A stretch of 64,000 nucleotides of DNA. Source: Microbulbifer sp. TB1203. GTDB lineage: Bacteria; Pseudomonadota; Gammaproteobacteria; Pseudomonadales; Cellvibrionaceae. The stretch lies in contig NZ_CP116899.1 of assembly GCF_030997045.1 (NCBI RefSeq), positions 310,001-374,000 on the forward strand. Reading direction: 5' to 3'. Below, piece after piece: positions 34,801-41,320 of the stretch. Within the stretch, counting starts at the first letter, position 1, and each line of letters opens with the position of its first letter. Below the pieces are notes generated by a model that was not told the DNA's origin, searched no databases, and saw only the letters and a program-made list of their open reading frames with translations. The translations under genes were made by a program, and so were the position numbers.

Positions 34801-35128
34801 TGGATATCAGCTGGCAGAGTTCACTGTAGGCGGATTTGTTGGGGGCCAGCAGGACCAGTTGCCCGCCTTCCTGCAGGCGAAAGAAGCTGCCACAGATTAG
34901 CTTGAGTGGTGTTTCTGGATCCCGGCATTCGCCGGGATGACGAGAGCGATGGGAATTGATTGTTTCCAGTTCCTTGTAGGCGCGCACTATGCCGGAGAGG
35001 GAACATTCGTCGGTAATGGCCAGGGCGCTGTAGCCCAGCCTGTGGGCGGTTTGCACCAGCTCCTGTGGATGGGAGGCGCCCTGGAGAAAGGAGAAATTGC
35101 TTTGGCAGAAGAGTTCGGCGTACTGCAT
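31874..35128 (-). CDS. dnaE2: DnaE2 / ImuC, error-prone DNA polymerase
   Basis: C-family polymerase of the SOS mutasome, working with ImuA and ImuB in damage-induced mutagenesis. PHP domain at the N-terminus (MQYAELFCQSNFSFLQGASH), catalytic aspartates in PDIDVDFEHERREEV at about 380, KVDILALGMLTALRK, the HhH region, and an OB-fold near the end (VQVLGLVTCRQRPGSA). The 1084 residues exceed the roughly 1020-1030 usual because repeats are translated in frame: residues about 61-73 and about 799-853. The frame is intact, but activity is uncertain. Confidence 0.93.
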   Translation of the reverse strand: MQYAELFCQSNFSFLQGASHPQELVQTAHRLGYSALAITDECSLSGIVRAYKELETINSHRSRHPGECRDPETPLKLICGSFFRLQEGGQLVLLAPNKSAYSELCQLISTSRLRAEKGQYQTHLQDLLDLCRETIAIWIPQGGKALFIPEELKRHFANRLYIALNNPLGGHQNQKILDLMQFAQQEQLPLVATNAVLMHCRSRKPLQDVLNANYHNCTLEQLGYRLEQNAERYLRPLSDIAALYPRGAIESTLAIADCCHFNLGELCYQYPSEVLPAGKNASDYLRELVLEGAAKRWPGGTPEKIAKQIEKELGIITELHYEHYFLTIYDIVQYARNQHILHQGRGSAANSVVCYCLFITEVDPEKIELLFERFISRERNEPPDIDVDFEHERREEVIQYVYGKYGRHRAGLAATKISYRFKSALRDIGKALGIGAATIERLQAERAWWDKLEDFPQQIQKAGIDPDSTAGKMLPKLLQQIYGFPRHLSQHVGGFVITEQPLHTLVPIENAAMEDRTIVQWDKEDIEDLKLMKVDILALGMLTALRKSLSYIALYGPKLRLQDIPREDPEVYEMLCQADTVGVFQVESRAQMSMLPRLQPRRFYELVIEVAIVRPGPIQGGMVHPYLRRKQKLEPVVYPHSNLEPVLNRTLGVPIFQEQVIQLSMVAAGFSGGEADELRRAMASWGKNGNLLRFKDKLIQGMLKNGYEAEFAEQLFNQMKGFGSYGFPESHSASFALLAYFSAWVKYHHPAAFYCGLLNSQPMGFYAPAQLVYDAQRHNVKVLPIDVLHSHWDHRLELYSPLPLVGEELGERALPCKSGPWPRSTQAEYLEIQEPSQALPTSHPSFRRRPESSPPALRLGMRLIKGLNEQTAITICKIRAEQGFHSQPQFRERTHLPTDQLAALATANALSSLSDNRYLNTWQSLNGEITDRTTPGYHPGNSQEDNSYSDYTSTGLTLREHPIALLRRRDHYRNHLTAAQLKDCTDGQQVQVLGLVTCRQRPGSASGVLFLTLEDETGVVNVVVWDKVQQRYRREIQRGNILEIEGLVQLNKDRGESQYSVIHLIGKKIRGLAWREIQKVRSFH
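32571..32732. repeat. Three repeat elements inside dnaE2
   Basis: Consecutive copies of three families: GATTCCGGCCTTCGCCGGAA (32571-32600), GATCGCGGCCATGGGCCGCT..TTACAG (32658-32684) and the CTCCCACAAGTGGGAGAG element (32689-32732). They are translated, giving low-complexity strings such as PSFRRRPESS and SPLPLVGEELGERAL in the polymerase. Confidence 0.92.
34908..34952. repeat. GGATCCCGGCATTCGCCGGG element inside dnaE2 PHP domain
   Basis: One GTCATTCCGGCG-family unit, translated in frame as SRHPGECRDPETP at residues about 62-74 of DnaE2. Confidence 0.92.
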
Positions 35129-35139
35129 TGGGTTTGCCT

Positions 35140-35173
35140 TTCGTCATGCCGACGCAGGAATGACGAGGTGGGG
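35140..35173. repeat. Half repeat between dnaE2 and the GIY-YIG gene
   Basis: CGTCATGCCGACGCAGGAAT then GACGAGG; a decayed unit of the GTCATTCCGGCG family. With 35485-35585 it flanks the GIY-YIG gene. Confidence 0.7.
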
Positions 35174-35464
35174 TTAGACTATTTCCGGGTAAAGATCTCG
35201 CCAGTGTGGATTGAATTTTTCGATCAGGTTTAGTTTCCAGGCTCGCTTCCAATTCTTGATGGACTTTTCTCTACTGATAGCGTTTTCCATGGTGCTGTGG
35301 AGTTCGTACCAGACGAGGGTTTTTACTCTGTACTTTTTGGTAAACCCTTCTATAAAGTCATTCTTGTGCTGCCAGACCCTCTGTACAAGGTTTGAAGTGA
35401 CACCTGTGTAAAGGGTGCCGTTGCGTTTGCTTGCAAGGATGTAGACACAGGGTTGTCTGGCCAT
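35174..35464 (-). CDS. GIY-YIG nuclease-domain protein
   Basis: 96 residues from MARQPCVYILASKRNGTLY. The YILASK..TLYTGVTSNLVQRVWQH segment is the GIY-YIG core of the small UPF0213/YhbQ-like family; FTKKYRVKTLVWYE and REKSIKNWKRAWKLNLIE complete it. These orphan proteins are common and their role is unclear. It lies inside the mutasome operon between imuB and dnaE2, bracketed by repeats, so it looks inserted. Confidence 0.9.
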   Translation of the reverse strand: MARQPCVYILASKRNGTLYTGVTSNLVQRVWQHKNDFIEGFTKKYRVKTLVWYELHSTMENAISREKSIKNWKRAWKLNLIEKFNPHWRDLYPEIV

Positions 35465-35484
35465 GTTTTTCCCCTGTCGATTCG

Positions 35485-35585
35485 TCATACCGGCGCAGGA
35501 ACGTCATGCCGGACTTGATCCGGTACCGGTATCCAGTTCGTTGCTCGGTGGTATTTCTGGATTCCGGCCTGCGCCGGAATGACGA
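35485..35585. repeat. Cluster of GTCATTCCGGCG-family repeats downstream of imuB
   Basis: CGTCATACCGGCGCAGG at 35485, CGTCATGCCGGACTTGATCC at about 35503, and an inverted GGATTCCGGCCTGCGCCGGA at 35559-35578, giving a paired arrangement. Confidence 0.85.
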
Positions 35586-35593
35586 GGGGGGGG

Positions 35594-37105
35594 TCAGGCG
35601 TAGAGACCATGCAGATACCAATCCTCCGAAGTCAGATCCTGAAACACCCAGTAAAGACTCCCTTCCTCCCCCCGCGCAATGTAGTAATCCCGGGCGTGGC
35701 GGTTGTGTTGCCACCAGTAGCCGTCGATACGTTCGGGGCCCTGGAGCAGTTTGAGTTCGCCGCGGTGGAAGAGCTTGTGGCCGCGGTTTTGCAGTCTGTC
35801 CGGTCGGGGCAGCAGCCAGGTTGGCCTGGGGGCGCTGACCGGGTGCAGGCTTTGGCCTTTCCGGCTGGCGCGGCTCTTTACCACCAGGGTGTCGGCGCTC
35901 TGCCAGGCCTGTTCCGGCAGGTGGCTCTCTTTCAGGGTGACGCCGGACAGGGCCTGGTGCCCCAGGCGGGCGCGGAGCTTGTCCAGCAATTGGTGGCTGC
36001 GCTGAAGTTTGCTGTTTTCTCCAAACAGGTCGTCGTCCGCATCGTCCTGGCTGAGCGGGGATAGCTGGTCGCAGGTGAGGTTCAGGGCCTGTACCGGATG
36101 TTCCAGTTTGAGCCTTTCCAGTTGCAGTTTGGTGAGTGCGATCAATCGCTGCGGGTCCAGCATGGGACGGGAGGTCTCCACGCTGAACACCTTGCAGCCG
36201 AGGCGGCCGAAATCCAGTTTCCAGCGCAATTGCTGGCTGTAGAGCTGTCGGCGCTGCAGCTGCCGGCAGAGTTCGCGCACCAGGCGGCCGGCGGGAAACA
36301 GCAGCTGCTCGCTGTTGTCCAGCGGGCTGGGGAAGAAGAGTTCACTGTGGAATTCCGGGGGCGGCTGGTAGCTGGGCACAGGGTCGTGGCGGCTGCCGTT
36401 GAGGCGGGCCAGGTAGTCGATAAAGTCGCGGCCGAAGCGGCTGCCCACTTCGGACAGGGGGATGGCCAGCAGTTGGCTGACGCGCTTGATGCCGCAGGCG
36501 TAGAGTTTGGCAATGGTCTTGTTGCTGCAGTGGAGTAGTTTGCTGGGGGCAAAGCTGATCCACTGGCGCCATTGCTGCGGGCTGGGTGGCGACCGGGTTT
36601 CCTTCAGCCACTGGCGGTGTTCCGGCAACTGGCTGAGCAGGCGCGCGGCGCTGGGGCTGTGGCCCAGGCCCATAAAGGTGCTGATGCGCATCTGGCGCAG
36701 CTCGCGGCGCAGTTGTTGCAACAGTGGTTGCAGGCCGCCGCTGGCCTTGAGGCTGCCGGCCAGTTCCAGGTAGAGGCAGGCGAAGCCGCCGTCGCCGGAC
36801 TCGATGGATTCCGCCGGCTGGGGGGAGACCACAGGGGTAAAGCTGTAGCCCCACTGGGCCAGTTCGCGCAGCAGCTGTTCCTCCCGCTGGATATCCCGCT
36901 GCAGCAGGTCCAGGTCCGCGCAAAGGGCGCAGGCGGTGGCGATGGTGAGGCCGCATTCCACGCCGCGTTCGGCGGCGGGGGCGTTGGCGTCCACGATCAA
37001 TTGGCCTTCGATAACCGCCCGGGGGCCCGCCTTGGAGGTGTGGCGCTGGGCACGGGTAAGGGCTTCCAGGGGGAGTTTGGGGAATTGGATGCAGAGCCAG
37101 AGCAT
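35594..37105 (-). CDS. imuB: ImuB, Y-family polymerase-like mutasome protein
   Basis: 503 residues. It resembles Y-family polymerases but the first catalytic motif is replaced (MLWLCIQFPKLPLEAL with no acidic pair), as in known ImuB proteins, which are inactive adaptors. FMGLGHSPSAARLLSQ and the little-finger-like region follow; CDQLSPLSQ near residue 350 resembles the beta-clamp motif. The C-terminal part should contact ImuA and DnaE2. Downstream of imuA on the minus strand. Confidence 0.93.
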   Translation of the reverse strand: MLWLCIQFPKLPLEALTRAQRHTSKAGPRAVIEGQLIVDANAPAAERGVECGLTIATACALCADLDLLQRDIQREEQLLRELAQWGYSFTPVVSPQPAESIESGDGGFACLYLELAGSLKASGGLQPLLQQLRRELRQMRISTFMGLGHSPSAARLLSQLPEHRQWLKETRSPPSPQQWRQWISFAPSKLLHCSNKTIAKLYACGIKRVSQLLAIPLSEVGSRFGRDFIDYLARLNGSRHDPVPSYQPPPEFHSELFFPSPLDNSEQLLFPAGRLVRELCRQLQRRQLYSQQLRWKLDFGRLGCKVFSVETSRPMLDPQRLIALTKLQLERLKLEHPVQALNLTCDQLSPLSQDDADDDLFGENSKLQRSHQLLDKLRARLGHQALSGVTLKESHLPEQAWQSADTLVVKSRASRKGQSLHPVSAPRPTWLLPRPDRLQNRGHKLFHRGELKLLQGPERIDGYWWQHNRHARDYYIARGEEGSLYWVFQDLTSEDWYLHGLYA

Positions 37106-37133
37106 GTGCTTATTCCTACCTTTGTTTGCAGGG

Positions 37134-37205
37134 CGGGCCTCCGGCCCGCAAGCCGAGCTGGAGCTCGGCGCGCCCAGGGGGGCGGAGCTGGAGCTCCGCG
37201 GTCCC
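37134..37205. repeat. GAGCTGGAGCTCGGC repeats between imuA and imuB
   Basis: GGGCCTCCGGCCCGCAAGCC, GAGCTGGAGCTCGGCGCGCC and GGAGCTGGAGCTCCGCGG; same family as the GCCGAGCTCCAGCTCGGC elements at 15722, 17531, 18172 and 50918. Confidence 0.8.
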
Positions 37206-37213
37206 GGGGATCG

Positions 37214-37921
37214 TCAATGTAATGGGCGGTCGCGCCGGGTCAGGTCGGGGTTGCGGGCCAGGTGCAGTTTCTGGCCGGACTGGCCGCCGAGTTGTTTGAG
37301 CAGTTGCAGCGCCAGCTGATCGCCGTCTCCACTCAGCTGCAGACGCAGGGCGGCGGGGGAGGGGCTGGCGGCGGAGGTGCCGGGGCGGAAGTGGAAATGC
37401 AGCGCCTCGCCCTCGCGGGCGGCGACTTGCAGGCGGCGCAGGTCCTTGTCCGCCGGAGTCCCCCGGCCCTGCCAGTTGAGTAGGGCGCCGCAGCAGCCGG
37501 ATTGCAGGGACTGCTCGACGGCCCAGAGTTCATCCCTGTGTCCGTGGGGATGCAGGATCAGCAGTTTTTCCAACTGGACTCCGGCCCTGGCCAGGGCCGG
37601 GGCGTAGGGGATATAGGGCGGGTTGACCAGGATTACCATCTCTTCCCGTTGGGTGATCTCCGCCAGTGCCGGCAGCAGCAGGGAGATTTCGCCGATGCCG
37701 GATCGGTCCACCAGCAGCTCGGTGGTGGCGCCGCGGGGCCAGCCGCGCCCGGCGAGCAGCGCGTCCAGGGCGCTGTAGCCGGTGGCGATGCCCGGCCGGC
37801 GGCGCCTGTGTTCATTGGCGGCCTGCCAGATATCCGGCCGGGCCAGCAGCTGCTGCAGGCGCTGTTGTCTCGATTCCGTGGTTAAGCGGTTGTTTTGCAA
37901 GAAGTTTTCGGCACGGTTCAC
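37214..37921 (-). CDS. imuA: ImuA, RecA-like SOS mutasome protein
   Basis: 235 residues, first gene of the imuA-imuB-dnaE2 cassette. It has a RecA-like core: GYSALDALLAGRGWPRGATT, then a degenerate P-loop position (DRSGIGEISLLLP, lacking GKT), EMVILVNPPYIPYAPAL and ALLNWQGRG. Established knowledge: ImuA homologues are LexA-regulated and required for DnaE2-dependent mutagenesis. Two LexA boxes lie 50-90 bases upstream. Confidence 0.93.
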   Translation of the reverse strand: MNRAENFLQNNRLTTESRQQRLQQLLARPDIWQAANEHRRRRPGIATGYSALDALLAGRGWPRGATTELLVDRSGIGEISLLLPALAEITQREEMVILVNPPYIPYAPALARAGVQLEKLLILHPHGHRDELWAVEQSLQSGCCGALLNWQGRGTPADKDLRRLQVAAREGEALHFHFRPGTSAASPSPAALRLQLSGDGDQLALQLLKQLGGQSGQKLHLARNPDLTRRDRPLH

Positions 37922-37971
37922 GGTTTCTGCCCTCGCTTTCTGCGCGCATTTGTTGCCCAGTGGGATTGGGT

Positions 37972-37987
37972 CTGTATATGTGTACAG
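37972..37987 (-). promoter_or_regulatory. LexA box 1 upstream of imuA
   Basis: CTGTATATGTGTACAG, a near-perfect CTG-N10-CAG SOS box (consensus CTGTATATATATACAG), 51 bases before the imuA start. Confidence 0.93.
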
Positions 37988-37993
37988 TATTTA

Positions 37994-38009
37994 CTGGTAA
38001 TTTATACAG
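37994..38009 (-). promoter_or_regulatory. LexA box 2 upstream of imuA
   Basis: CTGGTAATTTATACAG, a second CTG-N10-CAG site starting 22 bases after the start of box 1, i.e. two helical turns apart on the same face. Could also affect the divergent dcd. Confidence 0.85.
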
Positions 38010-38155
38010 TAGTCGATGGGGGCCGGCAAGAGGGCTGGCACGGGATTGGCACTTTTTTGCACAGCGCAAACCGGCTATGATTCGGCCTCGTTGTCGGTCG
38101 AGACAACAAGACCAAAAGAGCTGACCAGCAGAATCAACAGCAACTAGGGGGCGGA

Positions 38156-38725
38156 GTGAGCATCAAGTCCGATAAGTGGATTCGTCGTATGGCCGAGCAG
38201 CAGGGCATGATCGAGCCGTTCGAGCCGGGGCAGGTGCGACACAACGGCAACGGTGACCGGCTGATCTCCTACGGTACCTCCAGCTACGGTTACGACGTGC
38301 GCTGCGCCAGCGAATTCAAGATCTTCACCAATGTGCACTCCGCCACCGTGGACCCCAAAACCTTTGACGAAAACAGCTTTGTCGATGTGGAAGGGGATTC
38401 CTGCATTATTCCCCCCAACTCCTTCGCCCTGGCGCGCACCGTGGAGTACTTCCGTATTCCGCGCTCGGTGCTGACCATCTGCCTGGGTAAATCCACCTAT
38501 GCCCGTTGCGGCATTATCGTGAATGTCACGCCGCTGGAACCGGAGTGGGAAGGCCACGTCACACTGGAATTCTCCAATACCACCAACCTGCCGGCGAAGA
38601 TCTACGCCCACGAGGGCGTGGCGCAGATGCTGTTCTTCGAGTCCGACGAGGTCTGCGACGTGTCCTACGCGGACCGCGGCGGCAAATACCAGGGCCAGCG
38701 CGGTGTAACCCTGCCGCGCGCCTGA
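38156..38725 (+). CDS. dcd: Dcd, dCTP deaminase
   Basis: Deaminates dCTP to dUTP on the way to dTTP. 189 residues from GTG 38156 (MSIKSDKWIRRMAEQQGMIE) with GGGGGCGGA upstream. SSYGYDVRCASEF, CLGKSTYARCGIIVNVTPLE and WEGHVTLEFSNTT, including the catalytic Glu, are diagnostic. Divergent from the SOS cassette across the LexA boxes; followed by an oxidoreductase 17 bases later. Confidence 0.97.
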   Translation: MSIKSDKWIRRMAEQQGMIEPFEPGQVRHNGNGDRLISYGTSSYGYDVRCASEFKIFTNVHSATVDPKTFDENSFVDVEGDSCIIPPNSFALARTVEYFRIPRSVLTICLGKSTYARCGIIVNVTPLEPEWEGHVTLEFSNTTNLPAKIYAHEGVAQMLFFESDEVCDVSYADRGGKYQGQRGVTLPRA

Positions 38726-38742
38726 TCGAAAGCCCGTCGCCC

Positions 38743-39936
38743 GTGAGCGACTTTCCCGCACAAACCGACGTGTTGGTGATCGGCGCCGGCGCCGCCGGGC
38801 TGATGTGCGCCTCGGTGGCCGGTCGGCGCGGCCGCAGCGTGCTGGTGCTGGACCACGCCAACAAGGTGGGCAAGAAAATCCTGATGTCCGGCGGCGGGCG
38901 CTGCAATTTCACCAACCTGTATACGGCGCCGGAAAATTTCTACAGCCGCAACCCGCACTTCTGCAAATCGGCCCTGGCCCGCTACACCCAGTGGGACTTT
39001 ATCGCCCTGGTGGAAAAACACGGAATCGCCTACCACGAGAAAACCCTGGGTCAGCTGTTCTGCGACAATAAATCCAGGGATATCGTCGATCTCCTGCTGA
39101 GCGAGTGTCGAGAATCCCGGGTGCAGATTCGCACCCGTTGCAGTATTTTCTCCATCGAGCCGCGGGAAAAAGGTTTTTGCGTGCGCACCAGCTTGGGAGA
39201 GGTGCACAGCGAATCCCTGGTAATCGCCACCGGCGGCCTGTCGATCCCCACCATGGGGGCCACCGGGTTCGGCTATGAGGTGGCGCGCCAGTTCGACCTC
39301 AAACTTATCGACACCCGACCGGCGCTGGTGCCCTTTACCCTGCACAGGCGCCAACTGGAGCAGCAGGGGGAGCTGCCCGGCAGCGCAGTGGCGGTCACTG
39401 CCAGCTGCGATGCGGGCAGTTTTAACGAGCAGTTGCTGTTTACCCACCGGGGACTGAGTGGCCCTGCGATATTGCAGATTTCCAGCCACTGGCGCGAGGG
39501 GCGGGCAGTGGACTTCGATCTGACGCCGGGCCGGGATCTGGCACAGTGGTTGGGGGAGCAGCGGGCGGAAAGGCCGAATACCCACCTGCACAATGCGCTG
39601 GCGGAGCTGTGGAGCAAAAAGCTGGTGCAGTATTTTCTCCAGCAACGGAAAATTACCAGCCTGCCATTAAAACAGTACACACAGGCGGAACTGAAGGATA
39701 TCGGCGAACAGCTGCAGCACTGGCAACTGGTACCCGCGGGCACCGAGGGCTACCGCACTGCGGAAGTCACCCTGGGCGGTGTGGACACCGATGAGATATC
39801 CTCGCGTACCATGGAGTGCAAAAAGCAGCCGGGACTCTATTTTATCGGCGAGGTGCTGGACGTGACCGGATGGCTGGGTGGATACAATTTTCAATGGGCC
39901 TGGGCGTCGGGCCACGCGGCGGGGGAGGTCGCCTGA
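38743..39936 (+). CDS. HI0933-family FAD-dependent oxidoreductase
   Basis: 397-residue flavoprotein. N-terminal FAD motif VLVIGAGAAGLMCASVAG, then KVGKKILMSGGGRCNFTN, the family's signature, and near the C-terminus TLGGVDTDEISSRTMECK with YNFQWAWASGHAAG. Substrate unknown; some family members are reported as flavin-dependent reductases. Start GTG 38743 gives the N-terminus SDFPAQTDVLVIG; the frame continues upstream through dcd but is not coding there. Confidence 0.92.
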   Translation: MSDFPAQTDVLVIGAGAAGLMCASVAGRRGRSVLVLDHANKVGKKILMSGGGRCNFTNLYTAPENFYSRNPHFCKSALARYTQWDFIALVEKHGIAYHEKTLGQLFCDNKSRDIVDLLLSECRESRVQIRTRCSIFSIEPREKGFCVRTSLGEVHSESLVIATGGLSIPTMGATGFGYEVARQFDLKLIDTRPALVPFTLHRRQLEQQGELPGSAVAVTASCDAGSFNEQLLFTHRGLSGPAILQISSHWREGRAVDFDLTPGRDLAQWLGEQRAERPNTHLHNALAELWSKKLVQYFLQQRKITSLPLKQYTQAELKDIGEQLQHWQLVPAGTEGYRTAEVTLGGVDTDEISSRTMECKKQPGLYFIGEVLDVTGWLGGYNFQWAWASGHAAGEVA

Positions 39937-39941
39937 CGGCT

Positions 39942-40127
39942 ATGGGAGATATACTGCCTTTCAAGCGCAAAACTGCCTGGCAGAAACACAAGGGCAGCAG
40001 CCTGTGTCGCGATGGTTTTCACAAGTGGCAGGTGGTCACCGAGAAAAAGTTTGATGTGAAGCAGGGCAAACTGGTGACCGAATACCGCTGCCAGCGCTGC
40101 GGCAAGACAAAAATCAAGCTACTGTAG
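39942..40127 (+). CDS. Small conserved zinc-ribbon-like protein
   Basis: 61 residues: MGDILPFKRKTAWQKHKGSS, LCRDGFHKW and the terminal CQRCGKTKIK. One C-x2-C plus a C..H pair suggest a single zinc site. Recognisable as a small protein conserved in pseudomonads and relatives, function unknown. Five bases after the flavoprotein stop. Confidence 0.85.
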   Translation: MGDILPFKRKTAWQKHKGSSLCRDGFHKWQVVTEKKFDVKQGKLVTEYRCQRCGKTKIKLL

Positions 40128-40172
40128 AGGCTGAGAGAGTGGGGGACTCCGAAAACGGATTCCCCCGGCCTT

Positions 40173-40442
40173 TTACCGGTAAACGCGGCGGCCATATCGA
40201 TCATAGTAAAAGTGTCTTTTCCTCTCGTAGTCATAGATCCAGCCGGCACCCGCCCCGAGTGCAGCCCCGGCCACTGTACCTCCCACACGGCCACCACTGA
40301 TCAGGGCCCCGGTTACCGCACCAATACCTGCGCCGGTGGCCACCCGACGCTCGGTGGGATTCATATTGGCACAGCCAAGACTTCCCAGGGCGGCGATAAG
40401 CAGGAAGGTAAGACCCAGACGTTTGAGGAGTTGAATACTCAT
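40173..40442 (-). CDS. Glycine-zipper outer-membrane lipoprotein
   Basis: 89 residues. Signal peptide MSIQLLKRLGLTFLLIAAL with lipobox LGSLGC (Cys at about 24); then a glycine-zipper stretch GAGIGAVTGALISGGRVGGT..GAALGAGAGW and a Tyr-rich basic tail. Typical of small SlyB/YMGG-like envelope lipoproteins. GAGGTG precedes the ATG. Function unproven. Confidence 0.88.
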   Translation of the reverse strand: MSIQLLKRLGLTFLLIAALGSLGCANMNPTERRVATGAGIGAVTGALISGGRVGGTVAGAALGAGAGWIYDYERKRHFYYDRYGRRVYR

Positions 40443-40504
40443 AAGCACCTCTGTTACTGCGAGTAGACCTGAGCCAGTGTATGGTGGGGTAGATCGAACA
40501 ACCA

Positions 40505-40735
40505 ATGGAAAATACAGTGACCTTCGAAAAACAGGACCTGCTGGATATCGCGCGCATGCCCATGCCCTTCGGCAAATATGCAGAGCGGCCGCTGATCGAC
40601 TTGCCGGAGGCCTACCTGCTGTGGTTTGCGAACAAGGGTTTTCCCGAGGGTCGGCTGGGCCGATTGATGGCGCTGGCCCTGGAAGTCAAAATCGAGGGAC
40701 TGGAGGGGCTGATCAAGCCACTGAAAGAGGGTTGA
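40505..40735 (+). CDS. DUF3820 family protein
   Basis: 76 residues: MPMPFGKYAERPLIDLPEAY, LLWFANKGFPEGRLGRLMAL. This small domain occurs alone and as the C-terminal part of some exonuclease X-like proteins; role unknown. Divergent from the lipoprotein gene. Confidence 0.88.
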   Translation: MENTVTFEKQDLLDIARMPMPFGKYAERPLIDLPEAYLLWFANKGFPEGRLGRLMALALEVKIEGLEGLIKPLKEG

Positions 40736-41180
40736 TTCCTTGGAAACAGCCGTGACGACGCTAAACTAGTAATGCCCGGGTAGGGGGAAGTAAATAATAA
40801 GCGGTCCGTAACGAGACTGGACATAGCCGTAAATAGACCCACAGCGGGTGGCCACTGGTCTGGAAGGATTTCAGCGAGTGAAACAGCGGTGAGTTCCAGT
40901 CATATTGAAACAAGCGGTCGAAACAACGTCGGCCGCTTTTGCTGTGTGCTTTCCGCACTTGCCAGTAAGAAAGGCCTGGGCGGGCCAGCTGCCGGTGGCC
41001 GTTTGCTCAACAACCTCATCGGTAAACGTTTCACAAACGGCCCCCGGCATCGGGCCCTTCGCATCTGGCGCTGGCGTTCTTTCCCGTGCCCCGAGGAGCG
41101 AGCAGTTTCTGTATGACTTTTTTCACAAACCTGTTCATACCAACTTACGCAATAAACAACATGATTGTTATTCGATTTCT

Positions 41181-41250
41181 GTAGGAGCGGCCGCTGGCCG
41201 CGATCGGGACTTCCAGTCACTCCGACTATCGATTGATCGCGGCCAGCGGC
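41181..41250. repeat. REP inverted pair downstream of gltA
   Basis: GTAGGAGCGGCCGCTGGCCG..CGATC faces GATCGCGGCCAGCGGC; the right arm has lost the terminal CGCTCCTAC (replaced by GTCGAGTCC). Confidence 0.9.
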
Positions 41251-41276
41251 GTCGAGTCCTGGGATGCAAATTCCAT

Positions 41277-41304
41277 AAAAAACCCGGCGAATGCCGGGTT
41301 TTTT
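41277..41304 (-). terminator. Intrinsic terminator of gltA (bidirectional form)
   Basis: AAAAAACCCGGC-GAAT-GCCGGGTTTTTT: a perfect stem flanked by A- and T-runs, 16 bases past the gltA stop on the minus strand. Confidence 0.93.
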
Positions 41305-41320
41305 GCGGGGCGCCGTTGAC

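Larger units (their letters stand above)
40736..41320. other. Gap between DUF3820 gene and gltA
   Basis: 585 bases. No convincing ORF. Contains a GTAGGAGCGGCC pair at 41181-41250 whose right arm is mutated at its end, and the gltA terminator at 41277-41304. The rest (40740-41180) shows nothing I can assign. Confidence 0.6.

Noticed and set aside
38506..38742. Extension of the HI0933-type oxidoreductase upstream through dcd.
   Set aside because: The region is fully used by dcd in another frame and the FAD motif starts right after GTG 38743.
40736..41180. Short plus-strand frames before gltA (for example 40889-41116 and 40905-41324).
   Set aside because: No ribosome site, no recognisable motif, and they run into the REP pair and terminator.
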